The notes: a model not told the origin generated them from the sequence alone. 33,003 nucleotides of DNA from an uncultured Merdimonas sp. (GCA_944378225.1 CALWGE010000028.1:1-33003), one strand, 5' to 3'. Positions 14,000 through 23,210 are shown, counted from the stretch's first letter. A program made the numbers and translations.

Positions 14000-14989
14000 A
14001 TGGCAGGATTTTCAGGAATTATAGGACATGAACAGATTATAGAGCATCTGAAAAATGCGATCCGCCTGAAAAAGGTTTCCCACGCTTATATTCTGGACGG
14101 CGAGGAAGGATCAGGAAAGATGCTCCTGGCTTCAGCTTTCGCACAGACCCTTCAATGTGAAAATGGCGGCACGGAGGCCTGCGGGACGTGTCATTCCTGT
14201 ATTCAGGCTCAGAGTCAGAATCAGCCGGATATTATCCGTGTAACTCATGAAAAACCAAACTCTATCGGTGTAGATGATATCCGGGAACAGCTTTGCAGTG
14301 ATATTCTGGTACGCCCTTACAGCAGTCCGTGGAAGATTTATATCGTGGATGAGGCCGAAAAAATGACTGTACAGGCGCAGAATGCCCTGTTAAAAACTAT
14401 AGAGGAACCACCATCTTACGGGATTGTTCTGCTTCTGACAGAAAATTCCCAGAGTTTTCTGCCGACCATTCTTTCCCGTTGTGTAACGTTGAAGCTGCGG
14501 CCGGTAAAAGATGAACTCGTACGGAAATATCTGATGGAAGAGCTGCATGTGCCGGACTATCAGGCAGATGTGTGTACCGCCTTTGCCCGAGGAAATGTGG
14601 GAAAGGCAAAGAGACTGGCCCAGTCGGAGCACTTTGCAGAGCTTCGGGATGAAGTTGTGCATCTTCTGCGCCATTTGCGGGACATGGAGATTTATGAGAT
14701 TGCAGAAGCAGTCCGAAGGGCTGCGGAATACAAGGCCGATGTGGAGGATTATCTGGATTTGATGGCACTCTGGTTCCGGGATGTTCTTCTGTTTAAAGCA
14801 ACCCGGCAGATAGGCGGTCTTGTGTTTGCTGATGAAATCAATTATATCAGCGCTCAGGCATCAAGAAGCTCTTATGAGGGGCTGGAACACATTTTAAATG
14901 CATTGGAGAAGGCGAAGACGCGTCTCAGAGCAAATGTAAGCTTTGAACTGACGATTGAACTTCTCATGCTGACGATAAAGGAGAATTAA
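14000..14989 (+). CDS. holB: DNA polymerase III subunit delta'
   Basis: 329 residues. AAA+ clamp-loader subunit: P-loop-like GEEGSGK at about 35-41, a four-cysteine zinc module (C53, then CGTCHSC), Walker B-like IVDEAEKMT, sensor region NALLKTIEEPP and SRC motif in ILSRC. Delta' helps open the beta clamp for loading on DNA. A strong AAAGGAGGGGAG precedes ATG 14000. ricT follows after a single base, a pairing conserved across Bacillota. Confidence 0.93.
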   Translation: MAGFSGIIGHEQIIEHLKNAIRLKKVSHAYILDGEEGSGKMLLASAFAQTLQCENGGTEACGTCHSCIQAQSQNQPDIIRVTHEKPNSIGVDDIREQLCSDILVRPYSSPWKIYIVDEAEKMTVQAQNALLKTIEEPPSYGIVLLLTENSQSFLPTILSRCVTLKLRPVKDELVRKYLMEELHVPDYQADVCTAFARGNVGKAKRLAQSEHFAELRDEVVHLLRHLRDMEIYEIAEAVRRAAEYKADVEDYLDLMALWFRDVLLFKATRQIGGLVFADEINYISAQASRSSYEGLEHILNALEKAKTRLRANVSFELTIELLMLTIKEN

Positions 14990-14990
14990 T

Positions 14991-15902
14991 ATGGAAAAAG
15001 TCATAGGCGTCAGATTCCGGACTGCGGGAAAAATTTATTACTTTTCTCCCGGAAAACTGAATATTCCCAGAGGGAAGCATGTGATTGTAGAGACTGCCAG
15101 AGGCGTGGAATACGGAAGCGTTGTGGTGGGTACAAAGGAAGTAGATGATAAAAAGGTAGTACAGCCTTTAAAACCGGTAATCCGGATTGCTACGGCTGAG
15201 GATGACGCAAGAGAGGCTGCAAACCGGCAGAAAGAAAAGGAAGCATTCCGTATCTGTCAGGAGAAGATTCGCAAGCACGGGCTCGAAATGAAGCTGATTC
15301 AGGCCGAGTATACCTTTGATAATAATAAAGTATTGTTTTATTTTACAGCAGACGGCAGAATTGATTTCCGTGAGCTGGTAAAAGATCTGGCAAGCGTGTT
15401 CCGTACCCGCATAGAGCTGCGTCAGATCGGAGTACGGGATGAGACAAAAATTCTGGGCGGTATCGGAATCTGCGGAAGGAGTCTTTGCTGCCATACGCAC
15501 CTTTCTGAATTTGTGCCGGTATCCATTAAAATGGCAAAAGAGCAGAATCTGTCTCTCAATCCTACCAAAATTTCCGGGGTCTGCGGAAGGCTGATGTGCT
15601 GCCTGAAGCATGAGCAGGAGACATATGAGGAACTGAACAGCCGCCTTCCGGGCAACGGGGATGCGGTGACCACACCGGACGGACTGAAGGGCGAAGTTCA
15701 GAGTGTGAATGTGCTGCGCCAGAAGGTGAAGGTAATCGTTACTCTGGATGGAGACGAGAAGGAAATCCGCGAATATCCTGTGGAAGAACTGAAGTTCCGC
15801 CCGCGCAAAAAGAAAGAAAAGGGCGTAGTATCAGATAAAGAACTGAAAAAGCTGGAGGCTCTGGAGAAACAGGAGAGCAAATCCAAGCTGGATGAGGACT
15901 GA
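14991..15902 (+). CDS. ricT: RicT/YaaT, PSP1-domain protein
   Basis: 303 residues with the PSP1 domain (about 60-150) and the cysteine-rich block GICGRSLCCHTHL...GVCGRLMCCLKHE (about 160-210). In Bacillus subtilis, YaaT (RicT) joins RlbA/RicA and RicF in an Fe-S-bearing complex that governs RNase Y maturation of certain transcripts and helps the Spo0A phosphorelay. The cysteines match those of the cluster-binding region. The C-terminal 40 residues are lysine/glutamate-rich and probably disordered. Start and holB stop are one base apart, so the two are translationally coupled. Confidence 0.93.
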   Translation: MEKVIGVRFRTAGKIYYFSPGKLNIPRGKHVIVETARGVEYGSVVVGTKEVDDKKVVQPLKPVIRIATAEDDAREAANRQKEKEAFRICQEKIRKHGLEMKLIQAEYTFDNNKVLFYFTADGRIDFRELVKDLASVFRTRIELRQIGVRDETKILGGIGICGRSLCCHTHLSEFVPVSIKMAKEQNLSLNPTKISGVCGRLMCCLKHEQETYEELNSRLPGNGDAVTTPDGLKGEVQSVNVLRQKVKVIVTLDGDEKEIREYPVEELKFRPRKKKEKGVVSDKELKKLEALEKQESKSKLDED

Positions 15903-15932
15903 ATAAAATGATAAAAGATGGAGAGCAGCTGC

Positions 15933-16670
15933 ATGAAAATTGAGCTGAAAGATGGAGAACGGCTGGATGATCTCCAGCGGAACGGGTATCAGATCATCCA
16001 GAACCCCGGCAGGTTCTGCTTTGGAATGGATGCAGTTCTTCTTTCGGGATTTGCCCGGGTAAAGGAAGGAGAAAGAGCCCTTGATCTGGGAACAGGAACG
16101 GGAATTATTCCGATTCTTCTGAGGGGCAAGACAAAAGGACGGAATTTTACAGGGCTGGAGATTCAGAAGGAAAGCGCTGATATGGCAAGACGCAGTGTGG
16201 AGCTGAATGAACTGGCGGATTCCATCTCCATCGTAGAAGGCGATATTAAGGAGGCGGCGTCCCTGTTCGGGGCCGCTTCTTTTGATGTAGTCACCTGCAA
16301 TCCGCCCTACATGACGGATCATCACGGCCTTCAGAATCCGGAACTTCCAAAGGCGATAGCCCGTCATGAGCTTCTGTGCAGTTTTGAGGATGTGGCCAGA
16401 GAAACCGCAAGACTTCTGAAGCCGGGAGGGCGTTTTTATCTGGTACACCGCCCCTTCCGTCTGGCGGAAATCATAATGACGCTGGGAAAATACCGGCTGG
16501 AACCGAAACGGATGCGTCTGGTATATCCTTACGTCGACCGTGAGCCGAACATGGTTCTTCTGGAGGCATCCAGAGGAGGAAGACCAAGGATGACCGTGGA
16601 AAAACCGCTTATCGTGTATCGGGAACCGGGGGTCTATATGGATGAGATTTATGATATTTACGGATATTGA
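15933..16670 (+). CDS. trmN6: tRNA1(Val) (adenine37-N6)-methyltransferase-like (YabB/TrmN6)
   Basis: 245 residues from ATG 15933. This start has GGAGAG 7 bases upstream; the ATG at 15918, five codons earlier, has none. A class I SAM-dependent methyltransferase: ALDLGTGTGIIPILL is motif I, and NPPY at 123-126 is the N6-adenine catalytic motif. The N-terminal QNPGRFCFGMDAVLLSGF segment is characteristic of the TrmN6/YabB group, which methylates A37 of tRNA-Val in Escherichia coli. Its position between yaaT and rsmI is the one yabB has in Bacillus subtilis. Confidence 0.88.
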   Translation: MKIELKDGERLDDLQRNGYQIIQNPGRFCFGMDAVLLSGFARVKEGERALDLGTGTGIIPILLRGKTKGRNFTGLEIQKESADMARRSVELNELADSISIVEGDIKEAASLFGAASFDVVTCNPPYMTDHHGLQNPELPKAIARHELLCSFEDVARETARLLKPGGRFYLVHRPFRLAEIIMTLGKYRLEPKRMRLVYPYVDREPNMVLLEASRGGRPRMTVEKPLIVYREPGVYMDEIYDIYGY

Positions 16671-16720
16671 TTTTGGCATACAGACCTGATTCTGAAAGAA
16701 AAGGATATGAAAAAGGGAAA

Positions 16721-17962
16721 ATGAGAAAAAGAGCAGCAGCCTGCCTGATTATGGCAGCCGTTATTTTTCTGTTGGCTGCATGCCAGGAAGGAAACGCGAA
16801 ACTGTCAGAGGCCTGGCAGGCACAGTCAGGAGAAAAGGAAAATTCGGGACTGTCGACTGCCCCGGAAAAGCTGCGTGAAATTACGGAGGAAGTGCAGAAT
16901 AAAATCGCAGCAGAGCAGTCAGGACCCATAAAAGGAATTTATGTGACCGGCCCTATGGCGGGGCATAAAAACATGGAAAATCTCATACAGCTTGTCCGGG
17001 AAAGTGAACTGAATGCCATGGTGATCGACATTAAAAATGATGAAGGAATCATCACATATGAAATGGAGGATCCCATGGTGCTGGAACTGGGGGCCAGCGC
17101 AAAGTATATCGCAGATTTGCCGGGACTGCTTAAGCGTCTGAAAGAGGAGGATGTGTATTGCATTGCCAGAATTACAGCCTTTAAGGATCCCCTGCTGGCA
17201 TCAAAGCGGCCGGATCTCTGTATTCAGAGAAAAGACGGAGGTGTCTTTACGGATAAAAACGGACTGGCCTGGGTAAATCCCTACCGGCAGGAGGTCTGGG
17301 AATATCTGATGGCCATAGCGGAACAGGCGGCTGCTCTGGGATTTGATGAGATTCAGTTTGATTATATCCGTTTCCCCACAGAGATTGCAGATGAGGAAGC
17401 AGATTATGGGGAAGGGGTTCTGGAAAAATCCAAGACGGATGTTATCACAGAGTTTACTGCTTATGTCTATGAACATCTTTCACCTCTGGGAGTGAAGGTC
17501 TCGGCGGATGTGTTTGGAACAGTGATCGATCAGGAAATCGATGCAGAAATTGTGGGACAGGATTACCCGGCTATGGCAGAGCATCTGGATTATATCTGTC
17601 CGATGATTTATCCGTCTCATTATAATGACGGCGTATATGGGCTGGACCATCCGGATCTTCAGCCTTACGAAACTATCCGTGCCGCTCTTGAGGCGTCCCG
17701 GGAAAGTCTGGACGGGATTTTGGAAGATACGAAAAAAGCAGAGGTTCGGCCATGGCTTCAAGACTTTACAGCATCCTGGCTGAATGTTTATCAGGATTAC
17801 GGTCCCGAACAGCTTCGTCAGCAGATTCAGGCAGTTTATGACAGCGGCTGTACGGAATGGCTTCTGTGGAATGCAAAAAATATCTATACAGAGGAAGGAC
17901 TTCTGAGTCCGGAGGAAGCGGCGGAAGAGATGAAAGTTTTGGCTGACGAGGCGGAGGAATGA
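16721..17962 (+). CDS. Lipoprotein with putative glycoside-hydrolase (DUF4015-type) domain
   Basis: 413 residues from ATG 16721, chosen because it begins MRKRAAACLIMAAVIFLLAA with lipobox LAAC (C21). The frame is open from 16667, but that would bury the signal. After a 65-residue linker, KGIYVTGPMAG starts a TIM-barrel-like domain: VIDIKNDEG, then FDEIQFDYIRFPTE with acidic residues placed like a GH active site, then CPMIYPSHY and WLLWNA. This is the pattern of the 'putative glycoside hydrolase' family found in Bacillota, whose substrate is unknown. The mature protein should be anchored outside the membrane. A five-codon mini-ORF (ATG 16708) stops in an ATGA overlap with this start. Confidence 0.85.
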   Translation: MRKRAAACLIMAAVIFLLAACQEGNAKLSEAWQAQSGEKENSGLSTAPEKLREITEEVQNKIAAEQSGPIKGIYVTGPMAGHKNMENLIQLVRESELNAMVIDIKNDEGIITYEMEDPMVLELGASAKYIADLPGLLKRLKEEDVYCIARITAFKDPLLASKRPDLCIQRKDGGVFTDKNGLAWVNPYRQEVWEYLMAIAEQAAALGFDEIQFDYIRFPTEIADEEADYGEGVLEKSKTDVITEFTAYVYEHLSPLGVKVSADVFGTVIDQEIDAEIVGQDYPAMAEHLDYICPMIYPSHYNDGVYGLDHPDLQPYETIRAALEASRESLDGILEDTKKAEVRPWLQDFTASWLNVYQDYGPEQLRQQIQAVYDSGCTEWLLWNAKNIYTEEGLLSPEEAAEEMKVLADEAEE

Positions 17963-17965
17963 TAT

Positions 17966-18814
17966 ATGCAGGGAACTTTATATTTGTGCGCGACACCCAT
18001 CGGCAATCTGGAAGATATGACTTTTCGGGCAGTACGTGTTCTCCAGGAAGCAGATTTGATTGCGGCAGAGGATACGCGGAACAGCATTAAGCTGCTGAAT
18101 CATTTCCAGATTCATACGCCTATGACCAGTTACCATGAGTATAATAAATTTGAAAAAGGGCGGGAGTTAACAGAACTTCTTCGGGAAGGAAAAAATATTG
18201 CGCTGATTACGGACGCAGGAATGCCTGGAATTTCTGATCCGGGAGAAGAGCTGGTAAAAATGTGTGCTGATGCCGGAATTACAGTGACGGCTGTTCCCGG
18301 AGCCTGTGCCTGTGTGACGGCGCTGACACTTTCCGGTCTGGCGACGAGACGTTTTGCTTTTGAAGCTTTTCTGCCCGCTGACAAAAAAGAACGCCGGATG
18401 GTTCTGGAAGAGCTGAAAAATGAAACCAGAACAATTGTAATTTATGAAGCGCCTCACAGGCTTACAAAAACTCTGGAGGAGCTGCTGGAACATCTGGGGA
18501 ACCGGAAAATATCTGTCTGCAGGGAACTGACGAAGAGACATGAAACCATATTCCGGACAGATCTGAAAGGGGCTCTGGATTACTATGAGAAAGAAGAGGC
18601 GCGGGGAGAGTGTGTACTGGTTCTGGAAGGAAGAACGGCAGAGGAGCTTCTGAAAGAAAAACAGGATGAATGGAAAAAAATGACCCCTGCAGAACACGTA
18701 GCGATGTATGAGGCGCAGGGGATAATAAGAAAAGAAGCTATGCGGCTGGCCGCCAGAGATCGGGGCGTATCAAAACGAGAAATTTATCAGTCTCTGCTTG
18801 AGCAGGAAGAATGA
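17966..18814 (+). CDS. rsmI: 16S rRNA (cytidine1402-2'-O)-methyltransferase RsmI
   Basis: 282 residues. LYLCATPIGNLEDMTFRA at the start, AEDTRNSIKLLNHF, ITDAGMPGISDPG and VPGACACVTAL are the conserved blocks of the tetrapyrrole-methylase-fold RsmI/YraL family, which 2'-O-methylates C1402 in the ribosomal decoding centre. GGAGG sits 8 bases before ATG 17966, and the gene begins 3 bases after the preceding stop, so it is coupled. A terminator follows immediately. It is the yabC counterpart and ends the run facing abrB. Confidence 0.96.
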   Translation: MQGTLYLCATPIGNLEDMTFRAVRVLQEADLIAAEDTRNSIKLLNHFQIHTPMTSYHEYNKFEKGRELTELLREGKNIALITDAGMPGISDPGEELVKMCADAGITVTAVPGACACVTALTLSGLATRRFAFEAFLPADKKERRMVLEELKNETRTIVIYEAPHRLTKTLEELLEHLGNRKISVCRELTKRHETIFRTDLKGALDYYEKEEARGECVLVLEGRTAEELLKEKQDEWKKMTPAEHVAMYEAQGIIRKEAMRLAARDRGVSKREIYQSLLEQEE

Positions 18815-18857
18815 AAAAAACCGGTAACCATCTTATATGAATGGCTGCCGGTTTTTT
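18815..18857. terminator. Bidirectional terminator between rsmI and abrB
   Basis: AAAAAACCGG (18815-18824) pairs with CCGGTTTTTT (18848-18857), with further pairing inward apart from one A-C mismatch and one G-T. The ends are A- and T-rich, so it can stop both convergent genes. Confidence 0.9.
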
Positions 18858-18868
18858 GCGGATATTTA

Positions 18869-19123
18869 TTAAATCAAACCAGCTTTTTTGGCCAAGTCTT
18901 CAATTGACTTCTTTGAGACCATTTTGCCGTGGTATTCAATGAGATCTTCGCGTTCTCCAGTGAAAATATCCGTCGGTGCATACTTTTTTAAAATAATTTT
19001 GTCATCTTCAACATAGATCTCGAGAGAATCGCGTTCTTCAATGCCGAATACTTTACGTAATTCCATTGGAAGTGTGATACGTCCGAGTTCATCCAGCCTT
19101 CTGACTACTCCGGTGTTCTTCAT
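18869..19123 (-). CDS. abrB: AbrB-family transition-state regulator
   Basis: 84 residues. The N-terminal swapped-hairpin DNA-binding domain is plain: TGVVRRLDELGRITLPMELR followed by EERDSLEIYVEDDKIILKKY, nearly the AbrB/SpoVT pattern. The C-terminal part is shorter than in Bacillus AbrB (about 94 residues) and ends in KKAGLI. AbrB represses stationary-phase and sporulation genes during growth. AAGGAGGAG lies 5-6 bases before the ATG. Its place opposite rsmI and ahead of metG is the one abrB holds next to yabC and metS in Bacillus subtilis. Confidence 0.93.
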   Translation of the reverse strand: MKNTGVVRRLDELGRITLPMELRKVFGIEERDSLEIYVEDDKIILKKYAPTDIFTGEREDLIEYHGKMVSKKSIEDLAKKAGLI

Positions 19124-19164
19124 TGCTTCTCCTCCTTATATAATGGTAACACTTGATAACCCAT

Positions 19165-19193
19165 AGTATAACAAAAAACCGATGATATTCCAA
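19165..19193 (-). promoter_or_regulatory. Promoter of abrB
   Basis: On the minus strand, TTGGAA (19193-19188) and TATACT (19170-19165) are 17 bases apart, about 41 bases before the ATG. I looked for a Spo0A box and saw only imperfect matches nearby (for example TGTGGAA at 19241-19247 on the plus strand). Confidence 0.75.
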
Positions 19194-19389
19194 TAGAAAT
19201 TTCACCAAACATGCGGAATTTATTTTGCAAAATTGTTAATTGTGGAATATTTCGCCATATATAGTAAATTGCGAGAAAATTAGGAAAGGAAAATCAGGAA
19301 AATTAAGAAAAAAATATGAAATCAAAAACAAAACATAGAAGAAAATCGCAGGAAATATATTGTTATAAATAAAAAAGGGATTATGGTTT

Positions 19390-20010
19390 ATGTTAAATTA
19401 TCTTTGGGGAGCTATGCTTTTGCTGGGAATTATTTACGGAGCTTTTCAGGGCAGGCTTCCGGAAATCACAACGGCAGCTATCGATTCAGCAAAGGAGGCG
19501 GTATCCCTGTGCATTACCATGGCAGGGGTTATGTCGCTCTGGGTGGGGCTGATGGAAATTGCGCAAAAAAGTGGACTTATCGGGAGCGCCACAAAAAGAA
19601 TTCAGCCGTTTATCACGTTTATGTTTCCCGGACTGCCCCGGGATCATAAAGCCAGAGAGTATATTACAACAAACATCATTGCCAATGTGTTCGGACTGGG
19701 CTGGGCAGCTACTCCGGCAGGGCTGAAAGCCATGGAAGCGTTAAAGGATTTGGAGAAGGAACGGAAACGCCATCCGGCAGGAGGAAGAAAAGCAGCTCCG
19801 GACGGAACTGCCAGCAGAGAGATGTGTACATTTCTGATTTTGAATATTTCTTCCCTGCAACTGATTCCTGTTAATATTATCGCATACCGAAGTCAGTATG
19901 GGAGTGTCAATCCCGCAGCTGTACTTGCTCCGTCTCTGGCAGCTACTCTGGCAAGCGCCGCCGCTGCAGTGATCTTCTGCAAGATTATGGATGGAGGGAA
20001 AAGTATATGA
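19390..20010 (+). CDS. spmA: Spore maturation protein A
   Basis: 206 residues with membrane segments at about 3-18, 38-52, 83-100, 140-160 and 175-198. AMLLLGIIYGAFQGRLPEITTA, MAGVMSLWVGLMEIAQKSGLI and TTNIIANVFGLGWAATPAGLKAM are the conserved stretches of the nucleoside-recognition (Gate) family member SpmA. With SpmB it is needed for spore core dehydration in Bacillus and for heat resistance in clostridia. AAAGGG is about 9 bases before the ATG. I could not find a convincing sigma-E promoter in the AT-rich 266-base gap shared with abrB. Confidence 0.92.
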   Translation: MLNYLWGAMLLLGIIYGAFQGRLPEITTAAIDSAKEAVSLCITMAGVMSLWVGLMEIAQKSGLIGSATKRIQPFITFMFPGLPRDHKAREYITTNIIANVFGLGWAATPAGLKAMEALKDLEKERKRHPAGGRKAAPDGTASREMCTFLILNISSLQLIPVNIIAYRSQYGSVNPAAVLAPSLAATLASAAAAVIFCKIMDGGKSI

Positions 20011-20546
20011 AAGAGCTGATGCAGTTTCTTCTCTATCTGTCCGATCTGCTGGTTCCCTTTCTGATTCTTTATGTGGTAGCTCAGGGACTTCTGGCCAGGC
20101 GTCCGGTCTATGATGATTTTGTAAAAGGGGCCAGAGATGGTCTGCAGACAGTTATCCGGATTCTGCCTACGCTTGTAGGACTGATGGTGGCCGTAGGAGT
20201 ACTCAGGGCATCGGGTTTTCTGGATTTTCTTTCTTATATTCTGAAACCTGTGACAGAAATGGTACATTTTCCTTCAGAATTGGTTCCGCTTACGATAGTC
20301 CGTATGTTTTCGGCTTCAGCAGCAACAGGTCTGGCTCTTGATATTTTTAAAGAATACGGAACAGATTCTTATCTTGGTCTGGCTGCATCTATCCTGATGG
20401 GCTGTACGGAGACAGTTTTTTATACGATGAGTATTTATTTTATGACAGCCAAGGTAAAGAGAACCCGATATACGCTGGCAGGAGCGCTTCTGGCAACTCT
20501 GGTGGGAATAACGGCCAGCATTGTGCTGGCCGGAATGATGAAATGA
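20007..20546 (+). CDS. spmB: Spore maturation protein B
   Basis: 179 residues, membrane protein of the same Gate family: FVKGARDGLQTVIRILPTLVG, LRASGFLDFL and MGCTETVFYTMSIYF are typical of SpmB. It starts in an ATGA overlap with spmA, so the two are coupled. Partner of SpmA in spore maturation. It ends 13 bases from the end of the convergent DUF885 gene with no obvious terminator between them. Confidence 0.93.
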   Translation: MKELMQFLLYLSDLLVPFLILYVVAQGLLARRPVYDDFVKGARDGLQTVIRILPTLVGLMVAVGVLRASGFLDFLSYILKPVTEMVHFPSELVPLTIVRMFSASAATGLALDIFKEYGTDSYLGLAASILMGCTETVFYTMSIYFMTAKVKRTRYTLAGALLATLVGITASIVLAGMMK

Positions 20547-20559
20547 AAAAGCAGCACAG

Positions 20560-22380
20560 TCAGTCAGTTCCCGTCCATCCATACAGATATTCCCGGACAA
20601 CAGAGAGAGGAGCAGGACCTACAGATAAAATGAATCTGTGGAAGTCCCGGATATCAAATTGTTCACCGAAGGCTTTTTCTGCTTCTGCCTTCAGAGCCAG
20701 GATTTCGGCGGCGCCCAGATAGTATTTCAGATAGTTGCCAGGATTCTGCACAATCGCCTGATAGATTGTATCCAGCGCTGTCTGGCTGCGGATTCCGAAA
20801 CCGCCCAGAAATTCTGCAAGGTCAGCCGGTTTCCAGCCGTCATAGTGAATTCCGATATCAGAACGTGCATAAAGACCCAGTAAAAGAAAGGAATTGGCGG
20901 CCAGAAGACTGGCAGTATCTTCATCCAGAGAGGTAAAACGGTAAGCATACCGTTCGGCATAGACAGCCCATCCTTCTGTATAGCCGCCAAAATAGAAAAT
21001 GCTGCGGACCGGATCAAAGTTCATGGAATTTTCATAGAGTGTCTGGTACAGATGTCCGGGCCAGCCTTCATGAGCCAGCGTGGCAAAAAGGGCCAGATCA
21101 TCATAATCGGAAGATGGATTGATATAAATAATCTGTTCCTCCATGCTGTCCAGTGGAGGCGTCAGATAAAAAGCAGGGCTGACATACGACTCCAGAGAAG
21201 AAGGAACGTATTTGACTGTGCAGGAAACGGAAGGAACGGCCGGAAACTCTTCACGTATCTGCTCCCGGAGCTCGCGCAGAATCTGCTGGGGTTCCCGCTT
21301 TTCCACAGAGCGGGACAGGCTGGTAAGAAGCTGAGGGTTTCGCGTCACAATATTTGCCATCAGCTGTGTGTCTGTGAGAATCTGCGCATCAATCAGTTCC
21401 TTGATTTCTTTCATGCTGCGTCCGGAACCTGTGGTACATTCCACAAGAGCTTCGTAATAATCGGCACCTTCTTCGTAACAGCAAAGGCCATAGGGATTTG
21501 TTCCGCTGTCTTTGAGTTTTTCCAGACCTGCAGTCAGCGCTTCATAGGCAGGCAGAACCGTCCCGATAACCCGCACTCTGTTGGTTTCCAGGTATGCTTT
21601 CTTTTCTGATGCCGTCAGAAAATCGGTCTGTTCCAGACGCTCTTCAAAGGAAGAAAGAAGAAAATGTTCTTCAGGTCCGGTAATAAACTCTCTGCATTGG
21701 TCGATCACAGCTTCTGCAGTCTGCGTGGACATAAAAAGCCCGTTCTGCGCTTTTTCCTGTTCGAATAAAAGCAGGCTGTCAAAATAACTCCCAAGTTCTC
21801 CGAGAAGATCGAGATAAGTATCAATATCTTTTCGGCAGGTGAAACGATATTCCGCCAGCAGAGTAGGAAGCTGCGCCTGCACTCCAAGAAGAGGGCTTAA
21901 AATTTCTTCATAATAAGGGTAAGCGGAAAGCTTCAGTTCATTTTGGAGCTGAGTCCGCAGAATATCGAAGGTGAGCCGGTTAGAGGCAGAAAGTTCATCC
22001 CGGGGAAAAGTCTCCAGAGTTTTCAGAGTATTTTCCAGAACGGCGGCACGCTCTGCTTTTGCGTCAGCAGAGTATTCCCCAAAGGTAACCGGCGGATCTT
22101 CGATTCCTGCAGCCGCTGGATCTGCGAGCGTATAATGAAGTGTCAGCGTGCTGGAAGAGATACCAGACAGAAAGAGTTCTCTGGTGAAATCCTGAAAGGC
22201 TTCATCTGCAGATAAGCTTCGGTTCTGCAAAGAAGAGGAAACTGCAAAGAAAATACCAAGTACTGCAATGAGCAGAAAAAATAAAATGGCAAAAATTCTG
22301 GAGCGGGACACAGCATCTTGCGGTTGTCTGAGCGGCACAAAGCAGTTCTTTTTAAAAATAGCAGGTTTTTTGAAGTTCAA
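20560..22380 (-). CDS. DUF885-family zinc metallopeptidase-like protein, membrane-anchored
   Basis: 606 residues from a TTG start at 22380 that has AGGAG 7 bases upstream. A basic N-terminus and a hydrophobic segment at about 29-48 (IFAILFFLLIAVLGIFF) look like an uncleaved signal anchor, putting the rest outside the cell. Residues 437-443 are HEGWPGH, the HExxxGH zinc motif of DUF885 proteins, with EGWAVYAERYAY about 35 residues later supplying the further ligand Glu. The family is annotated as carboxypeptidase-like but its natural substrate is unsettled. It is probably a single-gene unit lying between the ctc terminator and spmB. Confidence 0.88.
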   Translation of the reverse strand: MNFKKPAIFKKNCFVPLRQPQDAVSRSRIFAILFFLLIAVLGIFFAVSSSLQNRSLSADEAFQDFTRELFLSGISSSTLTLHYTLADPAAAGIEDPPVTFGEYSADAKAERAAVLENTLKTLETFPRDELSASNRLTFDILRTQLQNELKLSAYPYYEEILSPLLGVQAQLPTLLAEYRFTCRKDIDTYLDLLGELGSYFDSLLLFEQEKAQNGLFMSTQTAEAVIDQCREFITGPEEHFLLSSFEERLEQTDFLTASEKKAYLETNRVRVIGTVLPAYEALTAGLEKLKDSGTNPYGLCCYEEGADYYEALVECTTGSGRSMKEIKELIDAQILTDTQLMANIVTRNPQLLTSLSRSVEKREPQQILRELREQIREEFPAVPSVSCTVKYVPSSLESYVSPAFYLTPPLDSMEEQIIYINPSSDYDDLALFATLAHEGWPGHLYQTLYENSMNFDPVRSIFYFGGYTEGWAVYAERYAYRFTSLDEDTASLLAANSFLLLGLYARSDIGIHYDGWKPADLAEFLGGFGIRSQTALDTIYQAIVQNPGNYLKYYLGAAEILALKAEAEKAFGEQFDIRDFHRFILSVGPAPLSVVREYLYGWTGTD

Positions 22381-22460
22381 TCGAATTCTCCTGAAAGAAT
22401 CTTACAGGATCTTATGAGAGAAAAGGGAATTAAAGTCCAGAAAACAGGGCGGAATGGTAA

Positions 22461-22502
22461 GAAGAAAAACAGGACAGCACTCTGTACAGAATGCTGTCCT
22501 GT
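22461..22502 (-). terminator. Terminator of ctc
   Basis: On the minus strand, ACAGGACAGCA (to 22492) pairs with TGCTGTCCTGT (to 22469), followed by TTTTTCTTCTT. The loop is TCTGTACAGA plus one C-A mismatch. Well placed after the ctc stop. Confidence 0.88.
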
Positions 22503-22533
22503 CCGATAAGCTGTCTTATAAAAGCATTGGAAA

Positions 22534-23115
22534 TCAGGCTTCCTCCGTATCTGAAACCTCTTCAGCCGGAGCATTGCGAACCTCTATCACTGTAGCAACT
22601 GTTGCATCCAGCGGTGTCTGCAGATCAATATCAGGATTTTTTGCAATTTCCAGATCTGAGACTTTCAGGCTGTCACCTGTCTTCATACTGCTTACATCTA
22701 TTTTGATCTTATCTATCAGATTGGCAGGAAGAGCCTTGTAGGAAACTTCTCCGAGTACCTGCTGGATAACACCCTCCTGAATTGCCTCATGGTTCAGAAG
22801 AATGATTTCTGCTACAGAATGTACCTTTTCATTGCTTACCAGTGCCTGAAAATCGATTTCAAGAAGCTGGCCTTTCAGGCTGTCATAATCAATTTCCTTG
22901 ATCAGAGCATCATAATTCTGTCCGTCTACCTCCAGCATTACCTGGCTTCCCTTGCCGTTTGTTTTCAGAATACGTTCCACTGCAGGTTTTTCAAGCTTAA
23001 GCGGAATGGATTCTTTCATTTCACGTCCATAGATGACGCCGGTTACATAACCCTCCCGTCTGAGTCTTTTCGCTTTTGTGGTCATGTCTCTTTTTTCAGC
23101 TTTTAAAGTATTCAT
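22534..23115 (-). CDS. ctc: Ribosomal protein L25 / general stress protein Ctc
   Basis: 193 residues. The N-terminal L25 domain (about 1-90; KRLRREGYVTGVIYGREM and the ALIKEIDYDSLKGQLLEIDF core) binds 5S rRNA. The TL5/Ctc C-terminal domain (about 95-180) is present, so this is the long CTC form. The acidic tail (APAEEVSDTEEA) is usual. TGGAGG is 9 bases before the ATG. It is monocistronic here, with an extended -10 promoter and its own terminator. Confidence 0.94.
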   Translation of the reverse strand: MNTLKAEKRDMTTKAKRLRREGYVTGVIYGREMKESIPLKLEKPAVERILKTNGKGSQVMLEVDGQNYDALIKEIDYDSLKGQLLEIDFQALVSNEKVHSVAEIILLNHEAIQEGVIQQVLGEVSYKALPANLIDKIKIDVSSMKTGDSLKVSDLEIAKNPDIDLQTPLDATVATVIEVRNAPAEEVSDTEEA

Positions 23116-23210
23116 TTATCTTTTCCTCCAAAAATCTGAATCGCTTAGCAGCCTTCCACTTTGCAGAACAAACAGGTATTGTTAAGTGTTCGTTGTTTTG
23201 TTACAAATTC

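Noticed and set aside
19200-19389. Sigma-E promoter for spmA
   Set aside because: A perfect -35-like GAATATT is present near 19244, but no CATA-type -10 lies at 13-15 bases.
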